Origin: CBDFKK01 sp965248815
Lineage (GTDB): Bacteria > Pseudomonadota > Alphaproteobacteria > SMXP01
Direction of reading: 5' to 3'
DNA: 64,000 nt
NCBI GenBank assembly: GCA_965248815.1
Contig: CBDFKK010000008.1
Span: forward strand, 1,674,001 to 1,738,000
A model generated the notes under the pieces. That model did no database searches. It saw only the letters and a list, made by a program, of their open reading frames with translations, and was not told the DNA's origin. Both the position numbers and the translations under genes were made by a program. Below, piece by piece: positions 1 through 7,689 of the stretch (positions are counted from its first letter, which is position 1; each line of letters opens with the position of its first letter).

Positions 1-56
1 AGCCACAAGGACTCGGAAACAAAATAGGCCATTCGTCAAGCTAACGGAGCAACCTC

Positions 57-968
57 ATGGCGATCAAAGACACCGTAGATGTAAACACCAGCTCAAGTCT
101 TTCTTGGCTTTACAAGAAACCTTATATGGGCCTCGTCATCTGGGCGACCATTCTTCTTTGGAAGCCCATCGCGCACACCGTCGTGGTTTCTGAGCGCCTC
201 GTATTTCCGGGCAACGGCGCGTACGTGATGGGCGGGCTCTTGGGTTTCATCGGGCTCATTCTCGTTTGGAACGGCTTCAAAAGAGACGAGCTAACTGCCA
301 CGACCCTCGGTTATATGGGCGGCGCGCTTATATGGCTCGGCTGGTTCGAATCGGCGTTTCATTTCTTTGCGCATCTGCTCGAAATTGAACCTGTAAAAGT
401 TGGCGGCTACGAAGTTTTAAGTGCCGAACTGCAAATCATCGAAGCCTCGGCCGTGTTCTACTTGGCAATTTTGGTTCTCTTGGGACTGAACAAAGACACC
501 CGCTGCCGGATGTTCAAATGGTTTCATCGCAACGCCAAGCTGACGCCTGAAGCGGCGACGCCCGGCTACCGGCGGCAGTATTCGCGCATCACGGCCCTAG
601 AGACCATCTTCATAAGCTGGTTCTTTTATATCTTCGTTATTTTACTTTTCGACCCACGCGTTCTCGGCACGCAACATCCAGTGACTATCGCCGCGTTCTA
701 CGGCGCGCTCGCCTGGGGCCTCTATCTCTTAGCGTTCAAAATGCCCAAATTCACCAACCCGGGCGAAGCCATTCGTTATGCGATTCCATCTACTGGGATC
801 ATCTGGCTGTGCTTTGAGATGGCATCGGTCTGGGGCTGGTACCAGGAGATTTGGCTGAAGCCGATTGAATTTCCCATCTCGAATGTTGCATTTGCAATAG
901 TGTTTGTCCTCCTCGGTATCGCAATCAATATGAACACCAAACGCGGCGACCGGAAAGCCATGGCTTAA
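57..968 (+). CDS. Multi-pass membrane protein, paralogue 1 of 3
   Basis: A 303-residue integral membrane protein of a family I do not recognise. Hydrophobicity suggests about eight helices (roughly 24-44, 57-75, 82-105, 130-144, 184-200, 210-228, 244-262, 276-294). It aligns almost without gaps to the next two genes. Positions identical in all three copies include His40, Asp77, Glu98 (GWFE), Gln126, the block NKDTRCRMFKWFH (145-157) and QYSRITA (174-180); Glu254 matches Glu253 in copy 3 after a one-residue gap. Acidic and His residues inside predicted helices suggest metal, cofactor or proton handling, but this is inference. The ATG is preceded by a purine-rich stretch (ACGGAG) about 10 bases upstream. 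Copy 2 starts 31 bases downstream, so the genes look co-transcribed. Further members could lie upstream of the window. Confidence 0.85.
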   Translation: MAIKDTVDVNTSSSLSWLYKKPYMGLVIWATILLWKPIAHTVVVSERLVFPGNGAYVMGGLLGFIGLILVWNGFKRDELTATTLGYMGGALIWLGWFESAFHFFAHLLEIEPVKVGGYEVLSAELQIIEASAVFYLAILVLLGLNKDTRCRMFKWFHRNAKLTPEAATPGYRRQYSRITALETIFISWFFYIFVILLFDPRVLGTQHPVTIAAFYGALAWGLYLLAFKMPKFTNPGEAIRYAIPSTGIIWLCFEMASVWGWYQEIWLKPIEFPISNVAFAIVFVLLGIAINMNTKRGDRKAMA

Positions 969-999
969 CTGCAAACAAAACGACTTAAGGATTTATCCG

Positions 1000-1911
1000 A
1001 TGGCAATTAAGGACGCGGTAGACGTCGGTTCCGGGCCTGATTACTCATGGCTGTTCAAGCCCCCCTATTTGGGCATCTTGGCCTACGTCACGGTCGGCAT
1101 TTGGACACCTTTAGCCCACGCACTTATGGTGACCCACGACAATATCCTGACCGGCGGCGCGCAATATTTCTCAGCCAGCTTGATTGGGCTCTTGGGCTTC
1201 ATTCTCATTTGGATTGGACTTAAGAAAGACGAGTTGACGGCCACCTGTTTCGGGTTCATGGGCGGCAATTTAGTCTGGCTCGGTTGGTTCGAACACGGTT
1301 TTCATCTGTTTGCTGAGCTTTTTGATCCAGCGCCCGTAACGTGGCAGGGCATTGAAATTTTGAGTCCTGAATTACAGATCATTCAGGCCTCCGGCATCAT
1401 GTATATGGCCGTCTTGTTTTTCTTGGGGCTCAACAAAGACACACGATGCCGCATGTTCAAGTGGTTTCATCGCAACGCCAAGTTGAAGCCCGAAATGCCA
1501 ACCGTCGGCTACGTCCAGCAATATTCGCGCATCACGGCTATGGAAACCGTATTCATTTCCTGGTTCTTTTACATTCTGATCATCACCCTTTTCGATCCGC
1601 GCATCCTTGGGCCCTACCATCCGGTAACCTATGCCGTGTTCTATGGCTTCATGGTGTGGGGGCTCTACTTATTGTTCTTCAAAATGCTCCAACAACGCGA
1701 CATGGCGTTTGCCATTCGCTATGCAATACCCGCCAACGCCGTTTTATGGCTTTGCTTTGAAACGGCATCGGCCTGGGGTTGGTACACAGAACTTTGGGTT
1801 AAGCCGTTCGACTATCCGGTTTTCAATATTGTGCTGCTTGCTGTTTTTATTGCCGGCGGTGTAATGCTCAATTTAACGGCCCGGCGAGGTTATGTCGCGA
1901 AGACGGCCTAG
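1000..1911 (+). CDS. Multi-pass membrane protein, paralogue 2 of 3
   Basis: 303 residues, the same length as copy 1, and collinear with it without visible gaps. It starts with nearly the same N-terminus (MAIKDAVDV). All invariant residues described for copy 1 are present: His40, Asp77, Glu98, Gln126, the 145-157 block with Cys150 and His157, and Glu254 in a CFETASAWGWYTELW segment close to that of copy 1. About eight predicted helices. The start ATG lies 31 bases after copy 1, preceded by an AAGGA-like stretch, so translation is probably coupled within one operon. The function is unknown. The high similarity of copies 1 and 2, compared with copy 3, suggests that they arose by the more recent duplication or perform near-equivalent roles. 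Confidence 0.85.
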   Translation: MAIKDAVDVGSGPDYSWLFKPPYLGILAYVTVGIWTPLAHALMVTHDNILTGGAQYFSASLIGLLGFILIWIGLKKDELTATCFGFMGGNLVWLGWFEHGFHLFAELFDPAPVTWQGIEILSPELQIIQASGIMYMAVLFFLGLNKDTRCRMFKWFHRNAKLKPEMPTVGYVQQYSRITAMETVFISWFFYILIITLFDPRILGPYHPVTYAVFYGFMVWGLYLLFFKMLQQRDMAFAIRYAIPANAVLWLCFETASAWGWYTELWVKPFDYPVFNIVLLAVFIAGGVMLNLTARRGYVAKTA

Positions 1912-1952
1912 ACTGATATTCAAGTAATTCTTTTAGGAAAAAGTAGCCAAAG

Positions 1953-2873
1953 ATGACCAGTACAACCATTCGCGACGAACGACGTTCCGTGTTTCCCGCA
2001 GCTCTTTACAGAAAACCGTTCATTGGGCCTTTGGCTTTTGTGACGGTTTTTCTTTGGATGGCCGTGGGCCACACTGTGACCGTGCTGATGCATAGCGCGT
2101 TTCCCGGCGACCAGGTGTATTACGCGGCGTTCGTGCTCGGGCTCGCGGGCGTCAGTCTCGTTTGGTTTGGATTTGGCAAGGACGACGTGACGGCAACGAT
2201 TTACGGCGCGACGGGTGGAGCGATTCTATGGATCGGCTGGTTTGAATTTGCCTTTGAATTTATGGGTGAATTCCTTCAAGTGCCGTGGCTCGAATATCAA
2301 GGCGTTCCTTACTTCACGCCCGGTATTCAAATGATCGAGGCTACCGCATTGCCCCTGTTAGGCGCGCTTGTGCTCTTGGGTTTCAACAAGGACACAAGAT
2401 GCCGCATGTTCAAATGGTTTCACAAGAACCTCAGACTCAAGCCGGAGGCACCAACGGTCAATTATCGCCGACAATATTCGCGCATTACGGCGATGGAGTT
2501 CATCTTCATTACCTGGGCGATTTACGTGATCGATCTGATGGTGCTCGACCCGCGGATCTTGGGCCCGGAAAGCATGGTCGCCATGGGCATCATTGTCGCG
2601 TATCTCGGCTGGTGCGCGTTTCTCATCTTTAAGCTACCGCAACAAAGTGAAGTGGGACTTGGCATGCGCTACGGCATGGCGACCGCCATCGTCGTGTGGA
2701 TGATTCCGGAAACTGCCTCAGCTGCGCAAATGATGACCGAGATTTGGCTTCTGCCGTACGACTATCCAGTCACAGTGAGCCTCATCACGCTGTCCATGGT
2801 GGTGTTGGGTTTCATTCTATGCTTCGCGCCCAAGCCACCCGCGCACGTGAAGAAGGGTGCGGTCGTTGCTTAG
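1953..2873 (+). CDS. Multi-pass membrane protein, paralogue 3 of 3
   Basis: 306 residues, the most diverged of the three tandem copies. It keeps His40, Asp77, Glu98, Gln126, the NKDTRCRMFKWFH block at 145-157 and a Glu in the seventh helix (PETAS, Glu253), but loses the aromatic GWY after that Glu and the His pair after GWFE (FEFMGEF instead of FHFFAHL). That pattern suggests a heteromeric complex in which subunits have specialised, although three separate transporters or sensors would also fit. It begins 41 bases after copy 2, with AGGAAAAAG upstream of the ATG. A clear intrinsic terminator follows at 2898-2928, marking the end of the operon. Family and function are not recognised. Confidence 0.83.
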   Translation: MTSTTIRDERRSVFPAALYRKPFIGPLAFVTVFLWMAVGHTVTVLMHSAFPGDQVYYAAFVLGLAGVSLVWFGFGKDDVTATIYGATGGAILWIGWFEFAFEFMGEFLQVPWLEYQGVPYFTPGIQMIEATALPLLGALVLLGFNKDTRCRMFKWFHKNLRLKPEAPTVNYRRQYSRITAMEFIFITWAIYVIDLMVLDPRILGPESMVAMGIIVAYLGWCAFLIFKLPQQSEVGLGMRYGMATAIVVWMIPETASAAQMMTEIWLLPYDYPVTVSLITLSMVVLGFILCFAPKPPAHVKKGAVVA

Positions 2874-2897
2874 CGGTTAGGCTTTCCGCTTATGGAG

Positions 2898-2928
2898 AAA
2901 AAGGCGGTGTCGCAGCATCGCCTTTTTT
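2898..2928 (+). terminator. Rho-independent terminator after the membrane-protein triplet
   Basis: AAAGGCGGTG and CATCGCCTTT form a 10-bp stem (one G-U pair) around a six-base loop, followed directly by a run of six T. It sits 25 bases after the stop of copy 3, so the three paralogues form a transcription unit separate from the downstream cytochrome gene. Confidence 0.85.
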
Positions 2929-3064
2929 GTGGACAACTGAATGCGATCCCAGTTTGGCCCTTTCAGCTAATGCTTCCAGCTTGATGCAAATCTAAGCTAG
3001 GCCAGAATTCGGCGCCTATGCTTAAACAACAAGTCAAAATAAGCGCGAAGGAAAGCAATGCGAG

Positions 3065-3379
3065 ATGAGAAGTCTGTACTTTGTAAGTCTATTGGGGCTT
3101 AGCATTTGGGTAACCACAGCGGAAGCATACGCCGCCGATCCTGAAAACGGCGCCACTTTGGCGGCGGAATGGTGCAGCTCGTGTCATGCTACAGGTAGCG
3201 AGAATGGCGGAACGGATGTCGGTCCGGCATGGACCGCAATCGCGGCCGATCCGGAAAAGGATGATGACTTTCTCACGGGCGTGTTGACCGCGCCTCACTG
3301 GCCCATGGAGAATATCGCACTTACCCACCAACAGATTGGTGACTTAATCGTTTACATCAGGACCCTTGAAAATTCTTAG
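3065..3379 (+). CDS. Small periplasmic monoheme cytochrome c
   Basis: 104 residues with an N-terminal signal peptide (hydrophobic residues about 4-18, likely cleavage after AYA near residue 23). One CxxCH haem site, CSSCH, gives Cys37, Cys40 and axial His41. A likely distal axial ligand is Met81 in PHWPMENIAL, followed by the class I C-terminal helix DLIVYIRTLE. This is the usual layout of a small soluble class I cytochrome that shuttles electrons in the periplasm. The ATG at 3065 gives the signal peptide; an ATG seven bases earlier opens only a short frame. AAGGAAAGC lies just upstream. It has its own unit after the terminator at 2898-2928, but its position next to the membrane triplet suggests a shared redox role (inference). 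Confidence 0.9.
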   Translation: MRSLYFVSLLGLSIWVTTAEAYAADPENGATLAAEWCSSCHATGSENGGTDVGPAWTAIAADPEKDDDFLTGVLTAPHWPMENIALTHQQIGDLIVYIRTLENS

Positions 3380-3404
3380 ATAGAGAGTTGCATAAGACAA
3401 GAAT

Positions 3405-3578
3405 TTAATGAAAGCGGGTCTTGTGCGAGCCCAATTTGTGCGATTTGAGGTCGTCCTTGTGGGGCTTTTTGCGCGTCACAATATGATAGATGTAGACGAA
3501 AGGCGCCATCATGAGGGCCGTCAAAAACACGATGACGGCTGTCGGGTCATGCATGATGGCGTCGATGATAGTGCTCAT
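3405..3578 (-). CDS. Tiny single-helix membrane protein (57 aa), paralogue of the next gene
   Basis: This reading frame encodes 57 residues. After a short N-terminus comes one hydrophobic helix (about residues 12-34), then a basic, His- and Lys-rich cytoplasmic-type tail (TRKKPHKDDLKSHK). The core PTAVIVFLTALMMAPF aligns with PTAMIVILTIALMLPF in the gene at 3802-3993, so the two are paralogues. That conservation is the main reason to call it real. It lies convergent to, and close after, the cytochrome c gene. No strong Shine-Dalgarno sequence is visible. Function is unknown; small helices of this kind are often accessory subunits of membrane complexes, but that is only an analogy here. Confidence 0.65.
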   Translation of the reverse strand: MSTIIDAIMHDPTAVIVFLTALMMAPFVYIYHIVTRKKPHKDDLKSHKLGSHKTRFH

Positions 3579-3709
3579 GGCGGCCTACACATACAAAACT
3601 GGCAACGACCAACGGCGGAATTAAGGCGCAATTCCTACATCATCATATAGTCATTGAAGTTAATGAGCTTATAAGTGTTTGCGCCCAGCAGAACCAATAA
3701 ACAGCAATA

Positions 3710-3738
3710 GCCTCTCAAGAAAACATGGATTGAGAGGC
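3710..3738. repeat. Perfect 9-bp inverted repeat between the two mini-genes
   Basis: GCCTCTCAA and TTGAGAGGC flank an 11-base loop, giving a perfect 9-bp stem. There is no clean T run on either side (TATTGCTGTTT follows on the minus strand). It could be a weak terminator for the 3802-3993 gene or a processing hairpin in a transcript joining both mini-genes. Confidence 0.5.
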
Positions 3739-3801
3739 GTGCATTTTGATTAAAGTTTTAGTGAATACGTTCGTCTGTAGACGGAGCGTCTGCCGGTATT
3801 G

Positions 3802-3993
3802 CTAAGCCGCGCGAGACTGCTGCCGCGGCTCTTCACTGGAGGAGTTGCGCTCTGCCGGGACTTCTGCCAGCTTGCGCGAAGACGTGCGGCTCGCGACCAA
3901 ATAGACAGCGGCGAAAGGAAGCATGAGTGCAATTGTGAGAATTACGATCATCGCGGTCGGTCCAGTCGGTACCAGCTCCATTATGAAGTCCAT
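3802..3993 (-). CDS. Tiny single-helix membrane protein (63 aa), paralogue of the previous gene
   Basis: From the ATG at 3993 the product is 63 residues: a short N-terminus (MDFIMELVPTG), one hydrophobic helix (about 10-32) and a charged tail rich in Ser, Glu, Arg and Gln. I chose this start over an ATG 24 bases upstream because GGGGGTAAG sits just before it and because it aligns with the 57-residue paralogue at 3405-3578 over PTAxIVxLTxALMxxPF. The two genes face the cytochrome c and membrane-triplet genes. Function is unknown. Keeping two copies of such a short protein beside three copies of a large membrane protein suggests subunit pairing, which is inference. Confidence 0.65.
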   Translation of the reverse strand: MDFIMELVPTGPTAMIVILTIALMLPFAAVYLVASRTSSRKLAEVPAERNSSSEEPRQQSRAA

Positions 3994-4391
3994 TCTTACC
4001 CCCGAAAACGTCCCCACTTACCTGACCATTACTATTGCTTAGTTCAATCCTTTGTAAAGGGGCCGACTTAACATCGGTATAACATTGTGTTGAGCGTGCA
4101 ACAGCTATCAGCTCAGGACCCCCGGATTTCCGTCACTCACGGAAAAGTTATACGACGCGACATATAGAAGCATGGCCAAATGGCTCGTCGTTGGGCCCTC
4201 GGACCCAAAGACACGAACCTTTGGGTATCATGGCAAATGGCCCGGGAATCAGCGCTAAATAGCGCGGCAATAAAACGAAACAATCCGTGTTTTCCAACAG
4301 AAACGAGAGAGACGAGCATCAGCCGTTCACATGTTTGCGCCGGCCATGCCAATTTGACCACCACCCGGCCGGCTTACAAGGAAACCTCTTC
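3994..4391. other. Non-coding stretch upstream of the cupin gene
   Basis: About 400 bases between the divergent mini-gene and the cupin gene. I see no convincing gene. A 7-bp inverted repeat (CCCAAAG at 4204-4210, CTTTGGG at 4219-4225) has no T run after it. An AT-rich patch around 4060-4090 could hold promoters, but none is clear enough to place. Confidence 0.4.
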
Positions 4392-4760
4392 ATGAGCGAG
4401 TCTGTCGTTGTCCAGAATATTTTTTCTCTCCCAACAACCGAAAGAGACGCAGAGGCTGTAACGAAGATCCTGGGAACAACTGATTTGTTGCTCGAGCGCG
4501 TCGTATCGACGGGGCAGTCAACCCCTGATCAGACTTGGTACGATCAAGGAAGAGCGGAATGGGTCGTGTTATTGAAGGGAAGCGCCGGCGTTCGTTTTGA
4601 AGCGGAAGATACAACGCACGCGCTTGCGCCAGGAGACGCCTTACTTATTCCGGCCCACGTTCGCCATCGTGTCGAATGGACCGATCCAGACCACCCGACC
4701 GTATGGTTAGCATTGCACTACGACGACACCGGCTTGAGTCCTAATCCGTCGGAATTGTAG
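4392..4760 (+). CDS. Single-domain cupin protein
   Basis: 122 residues forming one small cupin barrel. The characteristic second motif is visible as LAPGDALLIPAHVRHRVEW, with the His pair of AHVRHRV as likely metal ligands; the first motif is weak (WVVLLKGSAGVRFE, with little of the usual HxH). The longer frame open upstream to 4287 has no obvious domain, so the ATG at 4392, where cupin similarity begins, is preferred. Proteins of this size are often mannose-6-phosphate isomerase-like or sensor-type cupins; the substrate cannot be read from sequence. Its 3' end overlaps the convergent gene at 4741-5259 by 20 bases. Confidence 0.8.
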   Translation: MSESVVVQNIFSLPTTERDAEAVTKILGTTDLLLERVVSTGQSTPDQTWYDQGRAEWVVLLKGSAGVRFEAEDTTHALAPGDALLIPAHVRHRVEWTDPDHPTVWLALHYDDTGLSPNPSEL

Positions 4761-5259
4761 ACGGCTCGCCTTCGCGCGGCGATGTCCCTTCCATAAAGCG
4801 ATGAATCAACCATTTCCCGCTTTGGCGTTTGTAGATGATCGTATTGATGCGTTCCTCAACGAAAGATGGAACGGCGGCACCATCTCGGGGCTCGCCCGTC
4901 AGCGTGGTGCGGCTGATCATATACGCAATATCGTCATGGACTTCGATGTCTAGAACTTCAAGCTCGCTCGCAAAAAGATATTTCGACATGCCCGGCGTGA
5001 ACGCGGCCCCAATACCTTCTCGCGTCTTCTTTATCGGACGGCGCATTGAGATTTGCCAGGCGTCTTCGGTATATGCGGATTTAAACTTCTCCGGATCGGA
5101 TTCATTGTAGGCACCGATCGAGTTCATCAAGAGAGCTTGCATCGCTGCATAGTCAGCTTCGGTGCCGCCCTTAAATTCGGTTGCTTCTTCAGACATGACG
5201 GAGCCCTGCCACCCAATAGTGAAAATGCACGCGATAAGAATTACACATATTCTGGGCAT
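4741..5259 (-). CDS. Secreted SnoaL/DUF4440-like (NTF2-fold) protein
   Basis: 172 residues with an N-terminal hydrophobic segment (PRICVILIACIFTIGW) compatible with a signal peptide. The rest matches the cone-shaped NTF2-like fold typical of SnoaL/DUF4440 proteins: an N-terminal helical region (ADYAAMQALLMNSIGAYNESDPEKF), a YTEDAW turn, then beta strands ending in ERINTIIYKRQSGKWLIHRF. Family members include small hydrolases, isomerases and binding domains, so no reaction can be assigned. AGGAG lies about eight bases before the ATG. The gene converges on the cupin gene with a 20-base overlap, so the two are not in one operon. Confidence 0.75.
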   Translation of the reverse strand: MPRICVILIACIFTIGWQGSVMSEEATEFKGGTEADYAAMQALLMNSIGAYNESDPEKFKSAYTEDAWQISMRRPIKKTREGIGAAFTPGMSKYLFASELEVLDIEVHDDIAYMISRTTLTGEPRDGAAVPSFVEERINTIIYKRQSGKWLIHRFMEGTSPREGEPSTIPTD

Positions 5260-5455
5260 TGCCCCAACTCCTATTTTTGAACTTCCATATTTGGCTTGGA
5301 TAACTTCTCACAATTCCAATTGATCTCTCGAATGGAGTTCACGTCCGCCGCTCGGTCAACTGGCGCCACTTTCGACAGGACTCGCATTGAGGACCTCCTA
5401 TACTCTCTCCGCTCCTGCGACCTTGCGCGCCGCCGGAAACGGAGACTTGCTCAGG

Positions 5456-6892
5456 ATGAAAGCCGACACGACCTGCAATCGACTAGGGCCCAATTGGTGG
5501 CCTGTCTGGTTGCAACCGGGAATTAGCGTCACCAACGGCGTCACGCTGATGTATGCCTCCTTCATCGGCATCAGCTTTCTTACGTTCATCAATTACGGAC
5601 AAGCCTATGTCCTAGATGCAAATCTTGGCATACCCCGCAGTCGCCAGGGAACGATCACGGGGAATCTTGCCTTCATCACCGAGGTTGTGACAATCACACT
5701 GGCGTTTCCGATCGGCGTGCTGTGCGATCGGATCGGCCGCCGGCCGATATTGATCTTCGGCCTGTTGGTCATGGGCCTGTCCTACATCCTCTACCCGCTT
5801 TCAACTTCCATCTTCGATATGAGCATCTACCGCGCGATCTATGCGGTCGGCGTGGGATGCACCACAGCCATGGTCGGGATTATCGGACAAGATTACCCGC
5901 AAGAAATCTCCCGCGGCAAAATGATCGGGATCAGCGGCACCATGATCAGCGCGGGAATTCTAACGGTGCTGATTGTTTTTGTACGCTTGCCGGCCTTTTT
6001 TTCAGAGCGAGGGTTCGATGATATTGCCGCCGGACGCTACACACATTGGGCTGTCGCCAGCATCTTAATTGTCTCCGCTGTTATCATGCGGCTCGGTATC
6101 AAGGGTGGAACGCCGGCAAAGAAACACGAGCGACCGTCGCCGGCAGATTTGATCAAGGCCGGCATCAACGCCGGTCGAAATCCACGCATTGCATTGTCAT
6201 TTGCAGCGGCTTTTTCAGCGCGAGGCGATTTGGTCGTGCTCGGCGCCTTTACCGCGCTTTGGGGTGTGACGGCTGCACGTGAACTCGGTCTCTCCATTCC
6301 TGAAGCCACGAGCGCGGCGGCAACTATTGCCATCACAGCGCAAGTCGCGGGCATGATTTGGTCGCCGATCTTTGGATATTTCAATGACCGCGTGAATCGC
6401 GTGACGGCGCTGATTGTCGGTGCGGGTTTAGCGGCGGCGGCTTACGTCTCGACTCTATATATAGACAATCCCCTCGACCCGAAATGGTTGCCCATGTGGG
6501 CGTTGCTCGGCGTCGGAAATATTTCAGGCTTTCACGCCTCCCAAGCGCTGATGGGCCAAGAAGCACCCCACAAGGAACGCGGCGCCGTACTTGGTGCCTT
6601 TGCCATGTGCGGGGCCGTTGGTATTTTGGTTGCGGTTTCGATTGGCGGCCGGTTGTTCGATTTGTGGCTACCGCAAGGACCGTTCGTTTTGGTCGGCGCC
6701 ATGGACGGCGTGATTTGCCTCTTGGCCATCCTGGTTCGGTTCAAGGCCCCCGGCATCATGATCTCGCCAGTTGCGGCGAACGCACCGACAACTGCGCCAG
6801 GCGGTACTGACGCCACGCTTTCCGACAAATCAGACGATACAAGTCCGATCCCGGTAGCGAGCAAGGCACATGATAATGACCAAAGAAAATAG
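5456..6892 (+). CDS. Major facilitator superfamily transporter
   Basis: 478 residues from the ATG at 5456; the frame stays open to 5387, but the extra 23 residues look non-native. About 12 membrane helices are predicted. The MFS loop 2-3 signature is visible as GVLCDRIGRRPIL, and the symmetry-related loop in the second half as FGYFNDRVNRVTALI. A central cytoplasmic loop lies near GGTPAKKHERPSPADLIKAG. The C-terminal tail is a low-complexity Thr/Asp/Ser stretch. Substrate is unknown: the layout fits drug or metabolite proton-linked transporters. It stands alone, without an adjacent regulator, and converges on the M23 peptidase gene. Confidence 0.85.
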   Translation: MKADTTCNRLGPNWWPVWLQPGISVTNGVTLMYASFIGISFLTFINYGQAYVLDANLGIPRSRQGTITGNLAFITEVVTITLAFPIGVLCDRIGRRPILIFGLLVMGLSYILYPLSTSIFDMSIYRAIYAVGVGCTTAMVGIIGQDYPQEISRGKMIGISGTMISAGILTVLIVFVRLPAFFSERGFDDIAAGRYTHWAVASILIVSAVIMRLGIKGGTPAKKHERPSPADLIKAGINAGRNPRIALSFAAAFSARGDLVVLGAFTALWGVTAARELGLSIPEATSAAATIAITAQVAGMIWSPIFGYFNDRVNRVTALIVGAGLAAAAYVSTLYIDNPLDPKWLPMWALLGVGNISGFHASQALMGQEAPHKERGAVLGAFAMCGAVGILVAVSIGGRLFDLWLPQGPFVLVGAMDGVICLLAILVRFKAPGIMISPVAANAPTTAPGGTDATLSDKSDDTSPIPVASKAHDNDQRK

Positions 6893-6972
6893 CACCGCCA
6901 TTGGCTTCAAGAATAGAGCCCCGACGTAATCCGGCAAGCATTGGCCAACTGGCTCGAAGGCTTAAGTTAGCT

Positions 6973-7683
6973 CTATGGAATTTCTAGCCCCGCCTCCCCG
7001 GTAAGGCGCTCGTACGCGCGCAAAAGAGACATGTAAGGAGGGACCGGTTGAATCGCTGCACCGCCCGGTCCTTGCATGTTTTGCAGAATTTCGAAGTGCA
7101 AGTGTATCGTAGTCGGCGTGCTGCCGAAATCGTTGGACACTTTGCCGATACGGTCCCCTTTCCGCACGTTTTGTCCAACGTTGACCGCAAGATCGTTCAT
7201 CTTGAGATGCAGATAGCGATAGATCCGGCCGTCGGATCCGGCGAGCGTCACGGTGAAACGGCCGATATTTTGAACCCAGCCGTCCGCCGCAGCAACCGCC
7301 CAGTAGCGTGCATCCGCGCACGTTGCTGGCCGAATGTCTTGGCCCTGATGTCCTTTGCCCGTCGGGCACAACGGTGTATCCCAGCTGCGTGTTTCGCAAA
7401 AATTGTCCTGCCAGGGAAATGAATAGTTGGACACGGCGCACTGTCCGCCCGCGCCGCCGTTGATGCCGCCCGGCCGGTAGACTTGTGAATTGAGAAAGGC
7501 CGGCGCTTGTTCAACAGGAAAGCGCATGTTTGGCGCATAGACAGTGTCATCGCGCAATCCCTGGCCGCTTCCCGATATCAAGTCGCCAGATCCGTAATAC
7601 TCAAACCCCGTTTGTCGAGGGGTTGCACAGCTCACAAATAACACGACGACGGACAAAACAAATGTCCCGCGCACTACTCTCAT
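6973..7683 (-). CDS. M23 (LytM/lysostaphin-type) metallopeptidase, probable lipoprotein
   Basis: 236 residues. The N-terminus has a signal segment ending in LFVSC (Cys19), an imperfect lipobox, so it may be lipid-anchored. The C-terminal half is an M23 peptidase domain with all expected residues: His112 and Asp116 in KGHQGQD, His159 in YRYLHLK, and His194/His196 in IHLHFEI, the zinc and catalytic set of LytM-type endopeptidases that cut peptidoglycan cross-links. The insert between signal and domain contains several Cys (QCAVSN, NFCETR, PLCPTG), possibly disulfide-bonded in the periplasm. It follows the secreted protein gene at 7690-8349 by only six bases, so the two are probably co-transcribed and may act together. 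Confidence 0.85.
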   Translation of the reverse strand: MRVVRGTFVLSVVVLFVSCATPRQTGFEYYGSGDLISGSGQGLRDDTVYAPNMRFPVEQAPAFLNSQVYRPGGINGGAGGQCAVSNYSFPWQDNFCETRSWDTPLCPTGKGHQGQDIRPATCADARYWAVAAADGWVQNIGRFTVTLAGSDGRIYRYLHLKMNDLAVNVGQNVRKGDRIGKVSNDFGSTPTTIHLHFEILQNMQGPGGAAIQPVPPYMSLLRAYERLTGEAGLEIP

Positions 7684-7689
7684 ACAGAT

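Noticed and set aside
57..2873. The triplet as a copper membrane monooxygenase (pmoCAB/amoCAB-type) operon
   Set aside because: All three proteins are homologous to each other, whereas the A, B and C subunits of those enzymes are not, and there is no subunit with a soluble cupredoxin domain.
3408..3650. An 80-codon plus-strand frame
   Set aside because: It overlaps the minus-strand 57-codon gene, which has a paralogue at 3802-3993 and a coherent membrane helix. The plus-strand product looks like low-complexity shadow sequence.
5387..5455. Extending the MFS transporter to the earlier ATG
   Set aside because: The added residues show no family similarity, and the later ATG gives the usual N-terminus.
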